Of a stretch of DNA of 36,972 nt, positions 6,839 through 14,560 are shown piece after piece (positions within the stretch are counted from its first letter, which is position 1; each line of letters begins with the position of its first letter). This DNA is from Oceanibaculum pacificum (GTDB taxonomy: Bacteria; Pseudomonadota; Alphaproteobacteria; Oceanibaculales; Oceanibaculaceae). Under the pieces are notes generated by a model, which made no database searches, was not told the DNA's origin, and saw only the letters and a list, made by a program, of their open reading frames with translations. The DNA lies in the NCBI RefSeq assembly GCF_001618175.1, contig NZ_LPXN01000109.1:1-36972 (forward strand). The letters are read 5' to 3'. The position numbers were made by a program, and so were the translations under genes.

Positions 6839-8512
6839 ATGTTGATCTTCAGCCTGTTCCGGCGCGAAGCCCAGGTCGATCCGCGCGCCATCCTGTTCTT
6901 GTCCGCTCTGGCGGCGGCGGCGACGGTGATGATCCTGGCCGTCGTCAACCTGGCCGCCGAGGAAGCCAGCCGGGGCGAGGTCAGCCTGCGGCTGGTGCTG
7001 CTGATGGTGTGCGGCGGGTTGCTGCTGGCGCTCGCCACCAATCGCCTGACCACGGCAGCGGCGGAAGAGGTGGAGCGCATTGTCGAACGCCGCCGGGTGC
7101 GGATTTTCGAGGATATCTGCCGGGGCGACCTGAAGCTAATCGAAAGCGTCGGGCGTGGCCGGCTCTACACCGCCATCACGCAGAATCTGCAGAGCATATC
7201 GCGCAACATCCCGTTCGTGGTGATCGGCTTGCAGCAGGCGGTGATGCTGGTTTTCGTCGGCGCCTATCTGGCCTGGCTGTCGCTGATCGCTTTCGCGCTG
7301 TTCATGGGCTTCGCCGTCCTGGCCATGCTGGTGCATCTGCAACGGCTGCGGGCGGTCGACCGCGCGACCCAGCAGGTCGCCCGCGAGGAGACCGAGCTGG
7401 TCGGGCGGCTGCGCGATATTCTGGACGGCTTCAAGGAAGTGCGCATGAGCGGCCGGCGCGCCGATGCGCTGATCGCCGAGGCGCTGCTGGTGTCCGACCA
7501 GGTGCGGGCGGCGAAGGTGGGGTTGAAAGGGCAATGGGCGAAGGAATTCGCCGCCGTGCAGCTCGCCTTCTATCTGCTGGTCGGGCTGATGGTCTTTGCC
7601 GTGCCGCTGTTCACGCAGAATTTCCACACAGTGGTGATGCAGGCGACCACGGTGGCGTTGTTCATGATCGGCCCGATCGGCGCGCTGGTGCAGACCATTC
7701 CGTCGCTGAGCGATTCCGAGGCAGCGATGCAGGAGATCGAGGCGTTGACGAGCGCCCTGCGCCGGCAGATCGACGGGGAGCTGGACGAGGCGCGCGATCC
7801 GCTGCCTGGACCGGTGCGCGAGATTGCGCTGGAGGCCGTGAGCTACAGCTATGGCCAGGCCTCGCGCAACGATTTCCGCGTCGGGCCGTTGAACGCGACC
7901 TTCGCGGCCGGGCAGATCAGCTTCATCACCGGCGGCAACGGGTCGGGCAAATCGACCCTGCTGCATCTGCTGACCGCCCTGACGCCGCCGGATGCCGGGG
8001 CGATCAAGGTGAATGGGCAGGCGCTGGCGCCGACCCAGCGGCAGGCCTACCGCGATAATTTCTCCACCGTGCTGTCGGATTACCATCTGTTCCGCGAACT
8101 CCACGGCGTCGGGCAGCCGGATGCGGCGCGGGTGGCGGAACTGCTGGAGATGCTGCAACTGGGCGGCAAGGTCGCCATCGAGAATGGCGCGTTCAGCACC
8201 ACCGATCTGTCGCAGGGCCAGCGCAAGCGCCTGGCGCTGATCGTCGCCGAGCTGGAGGACAAGCCGGTGCTGGTGCTGGATGAATGGGCCGCCGACCAGG
8301 ACCCGCATTTCCGCCGCATCTTCTATGAAACGCTGCTGCCGGCGCTGAAGGCGCGCGGCAAGATTGTCATCTGCGTCACCCATGACGACCGGTGGTTCGG
8401 CGTCGCCGACCAGTTGCTGCATATGCGCGATGGCCAGATCGATAACCAAGGGGGCGACCAGGGCGACGATAAGGCCGGCGGCCCTGGGCCGACGGTCGGC
8501 CGGCAGGATTAA
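6839..8512 (+). CDS. Cyclic peptide export ABC transporter (SyrD/PvdE/YojI-like), second copy
   Basis: The 557-residue paralogue has the same plan as the preceding gene: membrane helices near residues 17-40, 50-67, 123-165 and 240-290, then an ATPase domain. Walker A GGNGSGKS lies at 365-372, the signature LSQGQRK begins near 457, and Walker B VLVLDEWAADQD lies at 478-489 with a catalytic Glu. Both ATP sites of a putative heterodimer therefore look intact. The two proteins differ clearly in the membrane part, which argues against a very recent duplication. The C-terminus carries a short Asp/Gly-rich tail of about 25 residues absent from the first copy. Translation is probably coupled to the upstream gene. 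Confidence 0.92.
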   Translation: MLIFSLFRREAQVDPRAILFLSALAAAATVMILAVVNLAAEEASRGEVSLRLVLLMVCGGLLLALATNRLTTAAAEEVERIVERRRVRIFEDICRGDLKLIESVGRGRLYTAITQNLQSISRNIPFVVIGLQQAVMLVFVGAYLAWLSLIAFALFMGFAVLAMLVHLQRLRAVDRATQQVAREETELVGRLRDILDGFKEVRMSGRRADALIAEALLVSDQVRAAKVGLKGQWAKEFAAVQLAFYLLVGLMVFAVPLFTQNFHTVVMQATTVALFMIGPIGALVQTIPSLSDSEAAMQEIEALTSALRRQIDGELDEARDPLPGPVREIALEAVSYSYGQASRNDFRVGPLNATFAAGQISFITGGNGSGKSTLLHLLTALTPPDAGAIKVNGQALAPTQRQAYRDNFSTVLSDYHLFRELHGVGQPDAARVAELLEMLQLGGKVAIENGAFSTTDLSQGQRKRLALIVAELEDKPVLVLDEWAADQDPHFRRIFYETLLPALKARGKIVICVTHDDRWFGVADQLLHMRDGQIDNQGGDQGDDKAGGPGPTVGRQD

Positions 8513-8537
8513 TGGCCGGCGTTCATTACTTTTTTGT
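8499..8537 (+). terminator. Weak terminator-like hairpin after the ABC pair
   Basis: GCCGGC at 8499-8504 and 8515-8520 form a 6-base stem with a 10-base loop that includes the stop codon. A T-rich stretch with six consecutive Ts follows at about 8530-8535. The stem is short; it may only reduce read-through into the SPFH gene. Confidence 0.35.
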
Positions 8538-8633
8538 CACCCGGTCCGGCGTGCGGGCGGCGCATGGATGGTGGCTATTGCGCGCTCCGGACGGCATAAT
8601 GGGCGCGGTATTCGAAAGGGGCTCAAGGGGCTG

Positions 8634-9500
8634 ATGGTCGCACAGGATTCAGTCGAAGAGGACGAGGCGCCGAGACGCGATCTGTTCCGGCGCTACGACG
8701 TCTATGTGCTGGGCTTCCTTATCGTCCTGGTGATCCTGGCGGCGCTGCTCTGGCCGTTGATGGTGGTGACGATCCGCTCCGGCGAGGCCGGCGTGCAGTT
8801 CCGCTGGTTCAGCGGCACCGAACGGGCGGAGGTGTATCAGGAAGGCACGCACCTCATCCTGCCCTGGAATACGATGTATATCTACGATGTGCGGCTGCGC
8901 ACCGAGGAGCGGCAATACAAGCTGCTGACGGATACCGGCCTGCCGGTCGATCTGCGCGTCGCCGTGCGCTACCGGCCGGATGTGCGGATGCTGCCGCTGC
9001 TGCATGTCGCGGTCGGGCCGGACTATGTGAACCGCGTGATCTTCCCGGAAACCGAGGCGGTGCTGCGCCGCGAGGTCGGCCGCTACAGCCCGGAGGAAGT
9101 CTATACCAGCGCGCGCGGCCTGCTGGAGAAGATACTGATCTCCACCCTGGCGCAGACCGAGGATCGGTTCGTGCTGATCGACGAGGTGCTGATCAAGTCG
9201 GTCGAGCTGCCCGAGCAGGTGCGCGAGGCGATCGAGCGCAAGCTGGTGCTGTCGGAGCAGGAGAAATCCTACGTCTATCGCCTCAGCATCGAGACCAAGG
9301 AGGCGGAGCGCAAACGCATCGAGGCGGTCGGCATCCGCGACTATCAGAAGACCATCAGCGAGACGCTGACCGACGATCTGCTGCGCTGGCAGGGCATCCA
9401 GGCGACCAAGGATCTGGCGGCGTCACCGAACGCCAAGACGGTTGTGATCGGCGGCGGCGGCGACGGGCTGCCGGTGATCCTGGGCGGTGCGGACCGCTAG
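8634..9500 (+). CDS. SPFH/prohibitin-domain membrane protein
   Basis: The 288-residue protein has one membrane segment (about residues 24-47) preceded by a charged cytoplasmic tail. An SPFH/Band 7 domain (about 50-230) follows, with the typical GVQFRWF, YQEGTHLILPW and VDLRVAVRYRP pattern. Then come an Arg/Lys/Glu-rich helical stretch and a glycine-rich C-terminus (GGGGDG near 276). Prohibitin and HflK/HflC relatives form ring-shaped scaffolds that hold membrane proteins or proteases. Here it sits between ABC transporters and a binding protein, so scaffolding of that complex is a reasonable inference. ATG 8634 has a GGGG-rich weak ribosome site; in-frame upstream starts exist. The next gene starts 7 bases after its stop. 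Confidence 0.88.
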   Translation: MVAQDSVEEDEAPRRDLFRRYDVYVLGFLIVLVILAALLWPLMVVTIRSGEAGVQFRWFSGTERAEVYQEGTHLILPWNTMYIYDVRLRTEERQYKLLTDTGLPVDLRVAVRYRPDVRMLPLLHVAVGPDYVNRVIFPETEAVLRREVGRYSPEEVYTSARGLLEKILISTLAQTEDRFVLIDEVLIKSVELPEQVREAIERKLVLSEQEKSYVYRLSIETKEAERKRIEAVGIRDYQKTISETLTDDLLRWQGIQATKDLAASPNAKTVVIGGGGDGLPVILGGADR

Positions 9501-9507
9501 GGGGATC

Positions 9508-10794
9508 ATGGCACGCAGGACAAAATTCCGGATTCTCGGCGGGATTGCCTGCCTGGCGCTGCTTCTGGCGGCCAGCCTGGCGCTGCGGCTGCACGAGGAG
9601 CGCCGCGAGGCGGCGACCAAGGCGCTGGTCGCCGTCGTGGTCGGCAATCAGCAGACCAATGCGGATTTCCTGAACGGCATCCATATGGCGGTGGAACGGG
9701 TGAACGAGGAGGGCGGCCTGCTCGGCAAGACGCTGATCGAGCGCACCTATCCGGAGCCCGCCGGCAATCGCGCCCAGGGGGAGCTGTCGACGGTGCGCAA
9801 CGCGATGGATCTGGCCGCGCGGATCGTGGGCGAACCCGGCCTGGTGGCCGTCATCGGGCATAATTCCAGCGACACGGCGATTCCCGCGAGCAGCGTTTAT
9901 GACGAAGCGAGCGTGCCGTTCTTCGCCACCCATGCCACCAATACCTCGCTGACGCGCGGCAGTACGCACCATGTCTATGGCCTGCTGCCGAACGACCAGG
10001 TCGCCACCGCCTTTCTGGCGCGCTATGCGCTGACCGGCGGGATGCGCAACTTCGTCGTGCTGGGCGACATTTCGGAATATGGAAAGGAAAGTTCCGATTA
10101 TTTCGCCGCTGCCGTCACCAGTGCCGGCGGCAGCATCGCCTATAAGGGCCTGATCGAGCCGAGTGTGCGCGAGGTCAGCACCCTGGTGCTGATGCTGCTC
10201 GACAATAACGCTTTCGATATGCGCTCCGTGGACGGTATTTTCGTCGTCGGCTGGCCGCCCGAGAGCGTCGGGCAATTCGTGAAATTGGCGCGCCAGGTGG
10301 GCATCCTGACGCCGATCCTGGGCACCGATTCGATCATCAGCGCCGATGTCGCGCGGATCGCCGGGCCGGCGATGAAGGATGTGGTCGGCATCTCGCTGTT
10401 CGATCCCGATTCCTTTGATGCCGAGGCGACCGCCTTCACGGAGAATTACCGGCAGCGCTTCGGCGCGATGCCCAGCAACGATGCGGCCGTGGGGTACGAT
10501 TCGGTTCGGCTTATCGCCGCCATCGTGCGGCGGGCGGGAAATTTCGATCAGATTAATTTTTCCAATACCGCGCGGCTGATGCGCTACGACCGCCCGTTTC
10601 GCGGCGTGACCGGGCAGATTACCTTCAATACCAGCGGCATGATCGCCAATGCCACGCTCTATGTGGTCCGGCATGACGGCAAGGCGTTTAAAATCGCCTC
10701 CCGCTACAGCTATAATGATGAGATGTTTGCGGACCTCACCAGTACGATCCGGGCGGCGACGCCCAGCTTCCGGCATAAGGGGATACGGGAATGA
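9508..10794 (+). CDS. LivJ-like (Peripla_BP_6) binding protein, membrane-anchored
   Basis: The 428-residue protein has an N-terminal hydrophobic segment (about residues 8-27) without an obvious signal-peptidase site, so it may stay anchored and face the periplasm. The rest matches the type I periplasmic binding fold of branched-chain amino acid receptors: FLNGIHMAVERVNEEGGLLGK near the start, AVIGHNSSDTAIPAS, VPFFATHATN, VLGDISEYGKESSDYF, and a C-terminal AAVGYDSVRLIAAIV. It lacks Liv-type permease partners; its neighbours are SyrD-type ABC proteins and an SPFH protein, an unusual setting. ATG 9508 is chosen because AGGGGGATC precedes it and it follows the SPFH stop by 7 bases. The longer GTG start at 9487 overlaps that gene. 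Confidence 0.88.
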   Translation: MARRTKFRILGGIACLALLLAASLALRLHEERREAATKALVAVVVGNQQTNADFLNGIHMAVERVNEEGGLLGKTLIERTYPEPAGNRAQGELSTVRNAMDLAARIVGEPGLVAVIGHNSSDTAIPASSVYDEASVPFFATHATNTSLTRGSTHHVYGLLPNDQVATAFLARYALTGGMRNFVVLGDISEYGKESSDYFAAAVTSAGGSIAYKGLIEPSVREVSTLVLMLLDNNAFDMRSVDGIFVVGWPPESVGQFVKLARQVGILTPILGTDSIISADVARIAGPAMKDVVGISLFDPDSFDAEATAFTENYRQRFGAMPSNDAAVGYDSVRLIAAIVRRAGNFDQINFSNTARLMRYDRPFRGVTGQITFNTSGMIANATLYVVRHDGKAFKIASRYSYNDEMFADLTSTIRAATPSFRHKGIRE

Positions 10795-10991
10795 TGTGGC
10801 CAGCCTTTAGCCCCGTCGGGGTGCTGTTGTGGATTATCGCCAGCTGGATCATCGGCATATTGGGGCGCAACCGCCGCTTCGGCTTTGCCGGGAATTTCCT
10901 GGTCGCGTTCATTTTCACCCCGGTGGTCGGGCTTCTGGTGCTGCTGGCCTCGGATGACCGGGTGCCGGCAAAGACCTACAGACCGCGCTGA
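10791..10991 (+). CDS. Small two-helix membrane protein of unknown function
   Basis: The 66-residue protein has two hydrophobic segments (about residues 8-24 and 33-53) joined by a short basic loop (GRNRRFG), with a polar C-terminus. Its ATG overlaps the stop of the binding-protein gene by 4 bases (ATGA), and it ends just before a clear terminator, so it is the last gene of this operon. I do not recognise a family. Coupling suggests a role as an accessory subunit of the same membrane complex; this is inference. Confidence 0.7.
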   Translation: MMWPAFSPVGVLLWIIASWIIGILGRNRRFGFAGNFLVAFIFTPVVGLLVLLASDDRVPAKTYRPR

Positions 10992-11013
10992 GCGCCCTGC
11001 GTGCCGGACATGA

Positions 11014-11037
11014 AAACGGCCCCTTGCGGGGCCGTTT
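11014..11037. terminator. Bidirectional terminator between convergent genes
   Basis: A perfect 10-base stem (AAACGGCCCC at 11014-11023, GGGGCCGTTT at 11028-11037) with a TTGC loop lies 22 bases past the stop of the small membrane protein gene. A-rich and T-rich ends occur on both strands. It serves the plus-strand operon and the converging DUF697 gene. Confidence 0.85.
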
Positions 11038-11061
11038 CGCGTTTGTGAACCGGGGCGCGGA

Positions 11062-11607
11062 TCAGGCGGCCGCGGCCACCGTTTCCTTGGTTTTCGCCTT
11101 GGCTTCGGCGGCCATCGCCTTGCCCTTCTCGAACTGCTCCTTGTAGAACGCCTTCACATTGTCGGTGTTCATGTCGAAGATGGTGCCGCCCTCGGCATAG
11201 TGCTTGTTGAACACCTGGCCGATGGCGTAGGTCGAGGCGCCGGCCATGACCGGCAGCGACATCATGGAGGCGGCCCAGCCGATCACCGGCACCACCTTGA
11301 TCAGGCTGGCGGCCATCGCGCCGACGCCGTAGCCGACCACGCTGCCGCCGAGCGACATCAGGATCGAGCGGACGGCGCCTTCGGAGAACGGCTTGCCATG
11401 CAGATGCGACAGCTTCTGGATCATCCGCAGCTGGATCGCGGTGACCGCGGCGATGTCGAACAGCGGCATCGGCACCGCGCTCGCGGCGACCGAGGCGACC
11501 ATGTAGCTTTTGATCAGGTTGCTGCTGGCCAGCGTGATTTTCAGCGTGTCCTCGGAGGCCGGCGTGGCGGTCGAGGGTTCGGTGGTGTCCGTTTTCGCAG
11601 TTGCCAT
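11062..11607 (-). CDS. DUF697-family protein
   Basis: The 181-residue protein matches the DUF697 pattern: SNLIKSYMVASVAASAVPMPLFDIAAVTAIQLRMI at about residues 28-62, then a glycine/serine-rich hydrophobic segment (about 85-130), then KHYAEGGTIFD and an Ala/Lys tail. In other bacteria DUF697 occurs fused to GTPases or alone; function is unsettled, and membrane association is likely. ATG 11607 is chosen because AAGGAGAG lies just upstream (11612-11619 on the plus strand), whereas an ATG at 11625 lies before that site. The upstream region 11640-11730 is AT-rich and holds a small inverted repeat (GTACGC at 11684, GCGTAC at 11701), so it probably contains its promoter. Confidence 0.82.
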   Translation of the reverse strand: MATAKTDTTEPSTATPASEDTLKITLASSNLIKSYMVASVAASAVPMPLFDIAAVTAIQLRMIQKLSHLHGKPFSEGAVRSILMSLGGSVVGYGVGAMAASLIKVVPVIGWAASMMSLPVMAGASTYAIGQVFNKHYAEGGTIFDMNTDNVKAFYKEQFEKGKAMAAEAKAKTKETVAAAA

Positions 11608-11730
11608 CGGGCTCTCCTTGTTCAAACGTCGGGATGCAACTCAGTCACATTCTGTCAGGCGACGCAAATACTATATAACCATTGTACGCTAAAGGAGAGC
11701 GCGTACCCATAACAATAAAATGAAATCAAG

Positions 11731-13014
11731 TTAATGTGCGGCCGGCCGTTGCGGCAGCGGCGGCAGGCTTCTGTGCAGGAACACCAGAAGGGCCAGGATG
11801 GTCGCGACCTCGCCTGGGGTGAACACCACGGAATAGACCAGCGAGCTGATCAGCATATAGATCACATAATCGCCCAGCGCGCCCAGAAACGGGTCGCCAT
11901 AGCCCTCCATCCGCGCGGATTGGCGCAGCGCCGCCAGATAGGCGGCCAGGATCAGCCCGGCGCCGACGACGCCATACTCGAAGATCACGCCGAGCCAGCC
12001 GATATCGGCCAGGAAAAACTGCGCGTTGCCCAGGATGGTGTGCAGGTTGGTGACGCTGATGCGGGTCACCGAACCGGCGCCGAAGATCAGCGCCAGGTAA
12101 TTGTTGGAAATGAAATCCAGCGCGGTGCTGACCGAGACCTGCCGGATATCCAGCGAGGCGCCGAACATCGCCTCGACGCGCGCCAGATACGGCCCGAAGA
12201 TCAGCGCGATGGCGGCCAGCCCGGCCACCACGCCGGCCAGGATAAGCGCCGTGCGGAGCCAGCCGCTGGTGGCGCGCAATGCTATCAGCCCGACCACCAG
12301 AGCGGCCGAGCCGATCACCGTGCGCTGCTTGAATATCCACAGCAGCAGCAGGAAGCACAGGATCATCGCCGCGAACGCCCAGAATTCCCGCCCGAGAAAG
12401 GCGCGCCGGGCCAGGTAGAACACGAACAGCAGGCCGAAGAACATCGGCATGAAGATGCGGTAGCCGCGCTCCACCTCATACAGCAGCAGCTTGGATTCCT
12501 GCGGGTCGGAACGGTACAGCTCGGCCGGCATGCTCAGCCACAGCAGCAGCATGATCACGAAGGTCGCGATGCCGAGGCCGATGACGACGCGGCGGATTTC
12601 CCGTGGGTCCGGCCGGGTCATCAGGAAGAAGCCGAGGGCCGAGAAATAATACAGGAAGGGCAGGGTCTTGGCCGTGGTGGCGAAGGCGTCGGCGAAGCCC
12701 ACCGGAAAATAGATCATCGCCAGCAGCGGCGTTAGCCCCAGCACATAGGCCAGCAGGAAGCCATAAAGCGTGCGCCACGGCATGCGTTCGCGAAACAGCG
12801 CGTAGAGCGCCAGCGGCGCGGTCAGCAGCGGCCAACCTTTCGACAGGAAATAGAGCGGCGGCACGTCGATGAGGTAATGGAAGGTCTGGCCGAACATCGG
12901 CAGCACGATCAGCAGCAGCAGGATGGTGCTGCGCTCCCGCACGCTGGCGCGTTCATTGGCGACCGCCTGGGTGATCAGCACCCGGCCCCGGCGCGGTTGC
13001 GCCAGCACGCTCAT
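11731..13014 (-). CDS. O-antigen ligase/polymerase (Wzy-like) membrane protein
   Basis: The 427-residue protein is almost wholly hydrophobic, with about 10-12 predicted membrane helices and a larger periplasmic loop before the last helices (around residues 275-340), typical of Wzy polymerases and WaaL ligases. Basic residues at the N-terminus (QPRRGRVL) precede the helices. In this context it would polymerise undecaprenyl-linked repeat units in the periplasm. ATG 13014 overlaps the stop of the upstream WecG-like gene (ATGA), so it is the last gene of the operon. The long upstream extension of the frame to 13236 lies inside that gene and is a shadow. Confidence 0.82.
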   Translation of the reverse strand: MSVLAQPRRGRVLITQAVANERASVRERSTILLLLIVLPMFGQTFHYLIDVPPLYFLSKGWPLLTAPLALYALFRERMPWRTLYGFLLAYVLGLTPLLAMIYFPVGFADAFATTAKTLPFLYYFSALGFFLMTRPDPREIRRVVIGLGIATFVIMLLLWLSMPAELYRSDPQESKLLLYEVERGYRIFMPMFFGLLFVFYLARRAFLGREFWAFAAMILCFLLLLWIFKQRTVIGSAALVVGLIALRATSGWLRTALILAGVVAGLAAIALIFGPYLARVEAMFGASLDIRQVSVSTALDFISNNYLALIFGAGSVTRISVTNLHTILGNAQFFLADIGWLGVIFEYGVVGAGLILAAYLAALRQSARMEGYGDPFLGALGDYVIYMLISSLVYSVVFTPGEVATILALLVFLHRSLPPLPQRPAAH

Positions 13015-13829
13015 CGCGGCTGCTCGCCGCGGCGCGGCAGGTGCCGCCTGGCCGCCGGCGCCAGCCGGGCGCGCACCGCCATGCCGAGCAGCGGCAGGGA
13101 TTCGATGAACACCCGGCGGAAATGCGTGCGCGGCGACAGCAGCAGCCGATGCAGCCACTCCAGCGCGGTGCGGCGCATCCATACCGGCGCGCGCTGCGTC
13201 AGCCCGGTGACGAAATGCAGCGACCGGCCGATGCACAGGCCGGTGCCGACGATATCGCCGCGCTCCTTCAGCAGCCGGGCGAGAATCTCGCCGCGCGGCT
13301 GGCCAACCGCCAGGAACACGTAGCGGCTGGGGTGGCCGGCGACGAATTCCAGGCAGGCCCGTACCGCCGCCGGATCCTTGATGAAGCCCATCGGCGGGTT
13401 GTGCAGGGCCAAGTGCGTCAGCCCAAATTGCGCGACCAGCCGGCGCTCCAGCTCCGCGTCGCCGCCGATGACGCAGATCGAATCGTCGGGCCGGATATGG
13501 CGGGCGAACAGGGCGGCGGTGAGGTCGCTGCCCGCACAGCTCGGTAACGTCAAGCCGAACAGATGGCGGCCCAGCAGCCGGACCACCTGGCTGTCGCAGG
13601 TGCGTATCCAGGCCGCGTCATAGGCCGCCTGTAATTCCGGCGCGCCGTTATGCAGGGCGACCATATGCTGGGCGTTCGGCGTGACGATATAGGCGAAGGG
13701 CGCGCCGGCCGGCCGCGCCGCCACCAGCCGGGCGGCGCCCTCGACATCCAGATCGGCCAGCTTCACGCCCAGGAACCAATCCTCGGGCACAGGCGTGTCG
13801 AACGGGGCGAGGGCGGCGCTGTCGGTCAT
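13011..13829 (-). CDS. WecG/TagA/CpsF-family glycosyltransferase
   Basis: The 272-residue GT26-type enzyme has the family signature IVTPNAQHMVALHN (about residues 49-62), an acidic residue in RTCDSQV at the expected catalytic position, SCAGSDLTAALF (about 97-108), and VFLAVGQPRGEILARLL towards the C-terminus. Family members transfer an N-acetyl-mannosamine-type or related sugar to a lipid-linked acceptor at the cytoplasmic face. The C-terminus ends in basic residues suited to membrane contact. ATG 13829 overlaps the OPX gene stop (ATGA), and its own stop overlaps the polymerase start. It is the only conventional glycosyltransferase in the cluster besides the WcaJ-like enzyme. Confidence 0.88.
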   Translation of the reverse strand: MTDSAALAPFDTPVPEDWFLGVKLADLDVEGAARLVAARPAGAPFAYIVTPNAQHMVALHNGAPELQAAYDAAWIRTCDSQVVRLLGRHLFGLTLPSCAGSDLTAALFARHIRPDDSICVIGGDAELERRLVAQFGLTHLALHNPPMGFIKDPAAVRACLEFVAGHPSRYVFLAVGQPRGEILARLLKERGDIVGTGLCIGRSLHFVTGLTQRAPVWMRRTALEWLHRLLLSPRTHFRRVFIESLPLLGMAVRARLAPAARRHLPRRGEQPR

Positions 13830-14560
13830 GGAATCGGCGTCTGGTCGCGATAGATGCTGTAGGAGAAGTTGGCGCTGCGCTGGAACGGCAGGACCTGGTT
13901 GATGAACTGGTCGATCCAGAGATTGATCTCGGAGATCGTGGTGCGCGGCACATAGATGATGTCGCCGGAGAAGAGCGGCACGCTGTCGCCCGGCGCCGCG
14001 GTCTCCAGGAACTGGCGGGCATTGACCGTGCGCAGCATCGGCCGGCCCGTCGGGTCGCGGCGGATCAGCACCACCTCGCTGGTCCGCGCCGTGTCGCGGA
14101 AGCCGCCGGCCAGCAGCACGCCCTCCATCAGCCCGATGCGGCCGTCGATACGGTAGACGCCCGGCGTCGTCACCTGCCCGCCGACATAGATACGCGCCGA
14201 CGTCGCCTGGATCAGCGAGGCGTTCACCACCGGTGTGCGCAGCCATTTGGCGGCCGCCTGCTGGATGCCGGCGTTCAGCTCCGGCAGGGTCTTGCCGTCG
14301 GCCAGGACGGCGTCGGCGACGCGCAGCGAGATGCGGCCGTCCGGCGCCACCAGCACCTCCTCATCCAGCTCCGGCGTGAACAGGTAGCGCACCTGCAGCT
14401 TGTCGCCGGGGCCGATGCGGTAGGCCGGCACCGCGTCGGTCCAAGCGGCGAAGCCTTCGGGCTTGTCGCTCTCCTTGGCGACCGTCAGCGACTGCTCGGT
14501 GCTGCAGGCGGCCAGGGCCACCGTCAGCAGCAGCGCGGCGAGGGTGCGGATTACAGCCAT
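13826..14560 (-). CDS. Polysaccharide export lipoprotein (OPX/Wza-like)
   Basis: The 244-residue protein starts with a lipoprotein signal (hydrophobic run, then LAAC with the lipid-modified Cys near residue 19). It carries the Poly_export pattern YRIGPGDKLQVRYLFTPELDEEVLVAPDGRISL (about 47-80) and a SLBB-like segment with VGGQVTTPGVY. It is shorter than Wza (about 380 residues), so it may lack the outer-membrane helix of full Wza and resemble short OPX proteins. It would form the periplasmic or outer-membrane part of the export channel with the Wzc-like protein. It overlaps the upstream gene by 10 bases and the downstream gene by 4. Confidence 0.9.
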   Translation of the reverse strand: MAVIRTLAALLLTVALAACSTEQSLTVAKESDKPEGFAAWTDAVPAYRIGPGDKLQVRYLFTPELDEEVLVAPDGRISLRVADAVLADGKTLPELNAGIQQAAAKWLRTPVVNASLIQATSARIYVGGQVTTPGVYRIDGRIGLMEGVLLAGGFRDTARTSEVVLIRRDPTGRPMLRTVNARQFLETAAPGDSVPLFSGDIIYVPRTTISEINLWIDQFINQVLPFQRSANFSYSIYRDQTPIP

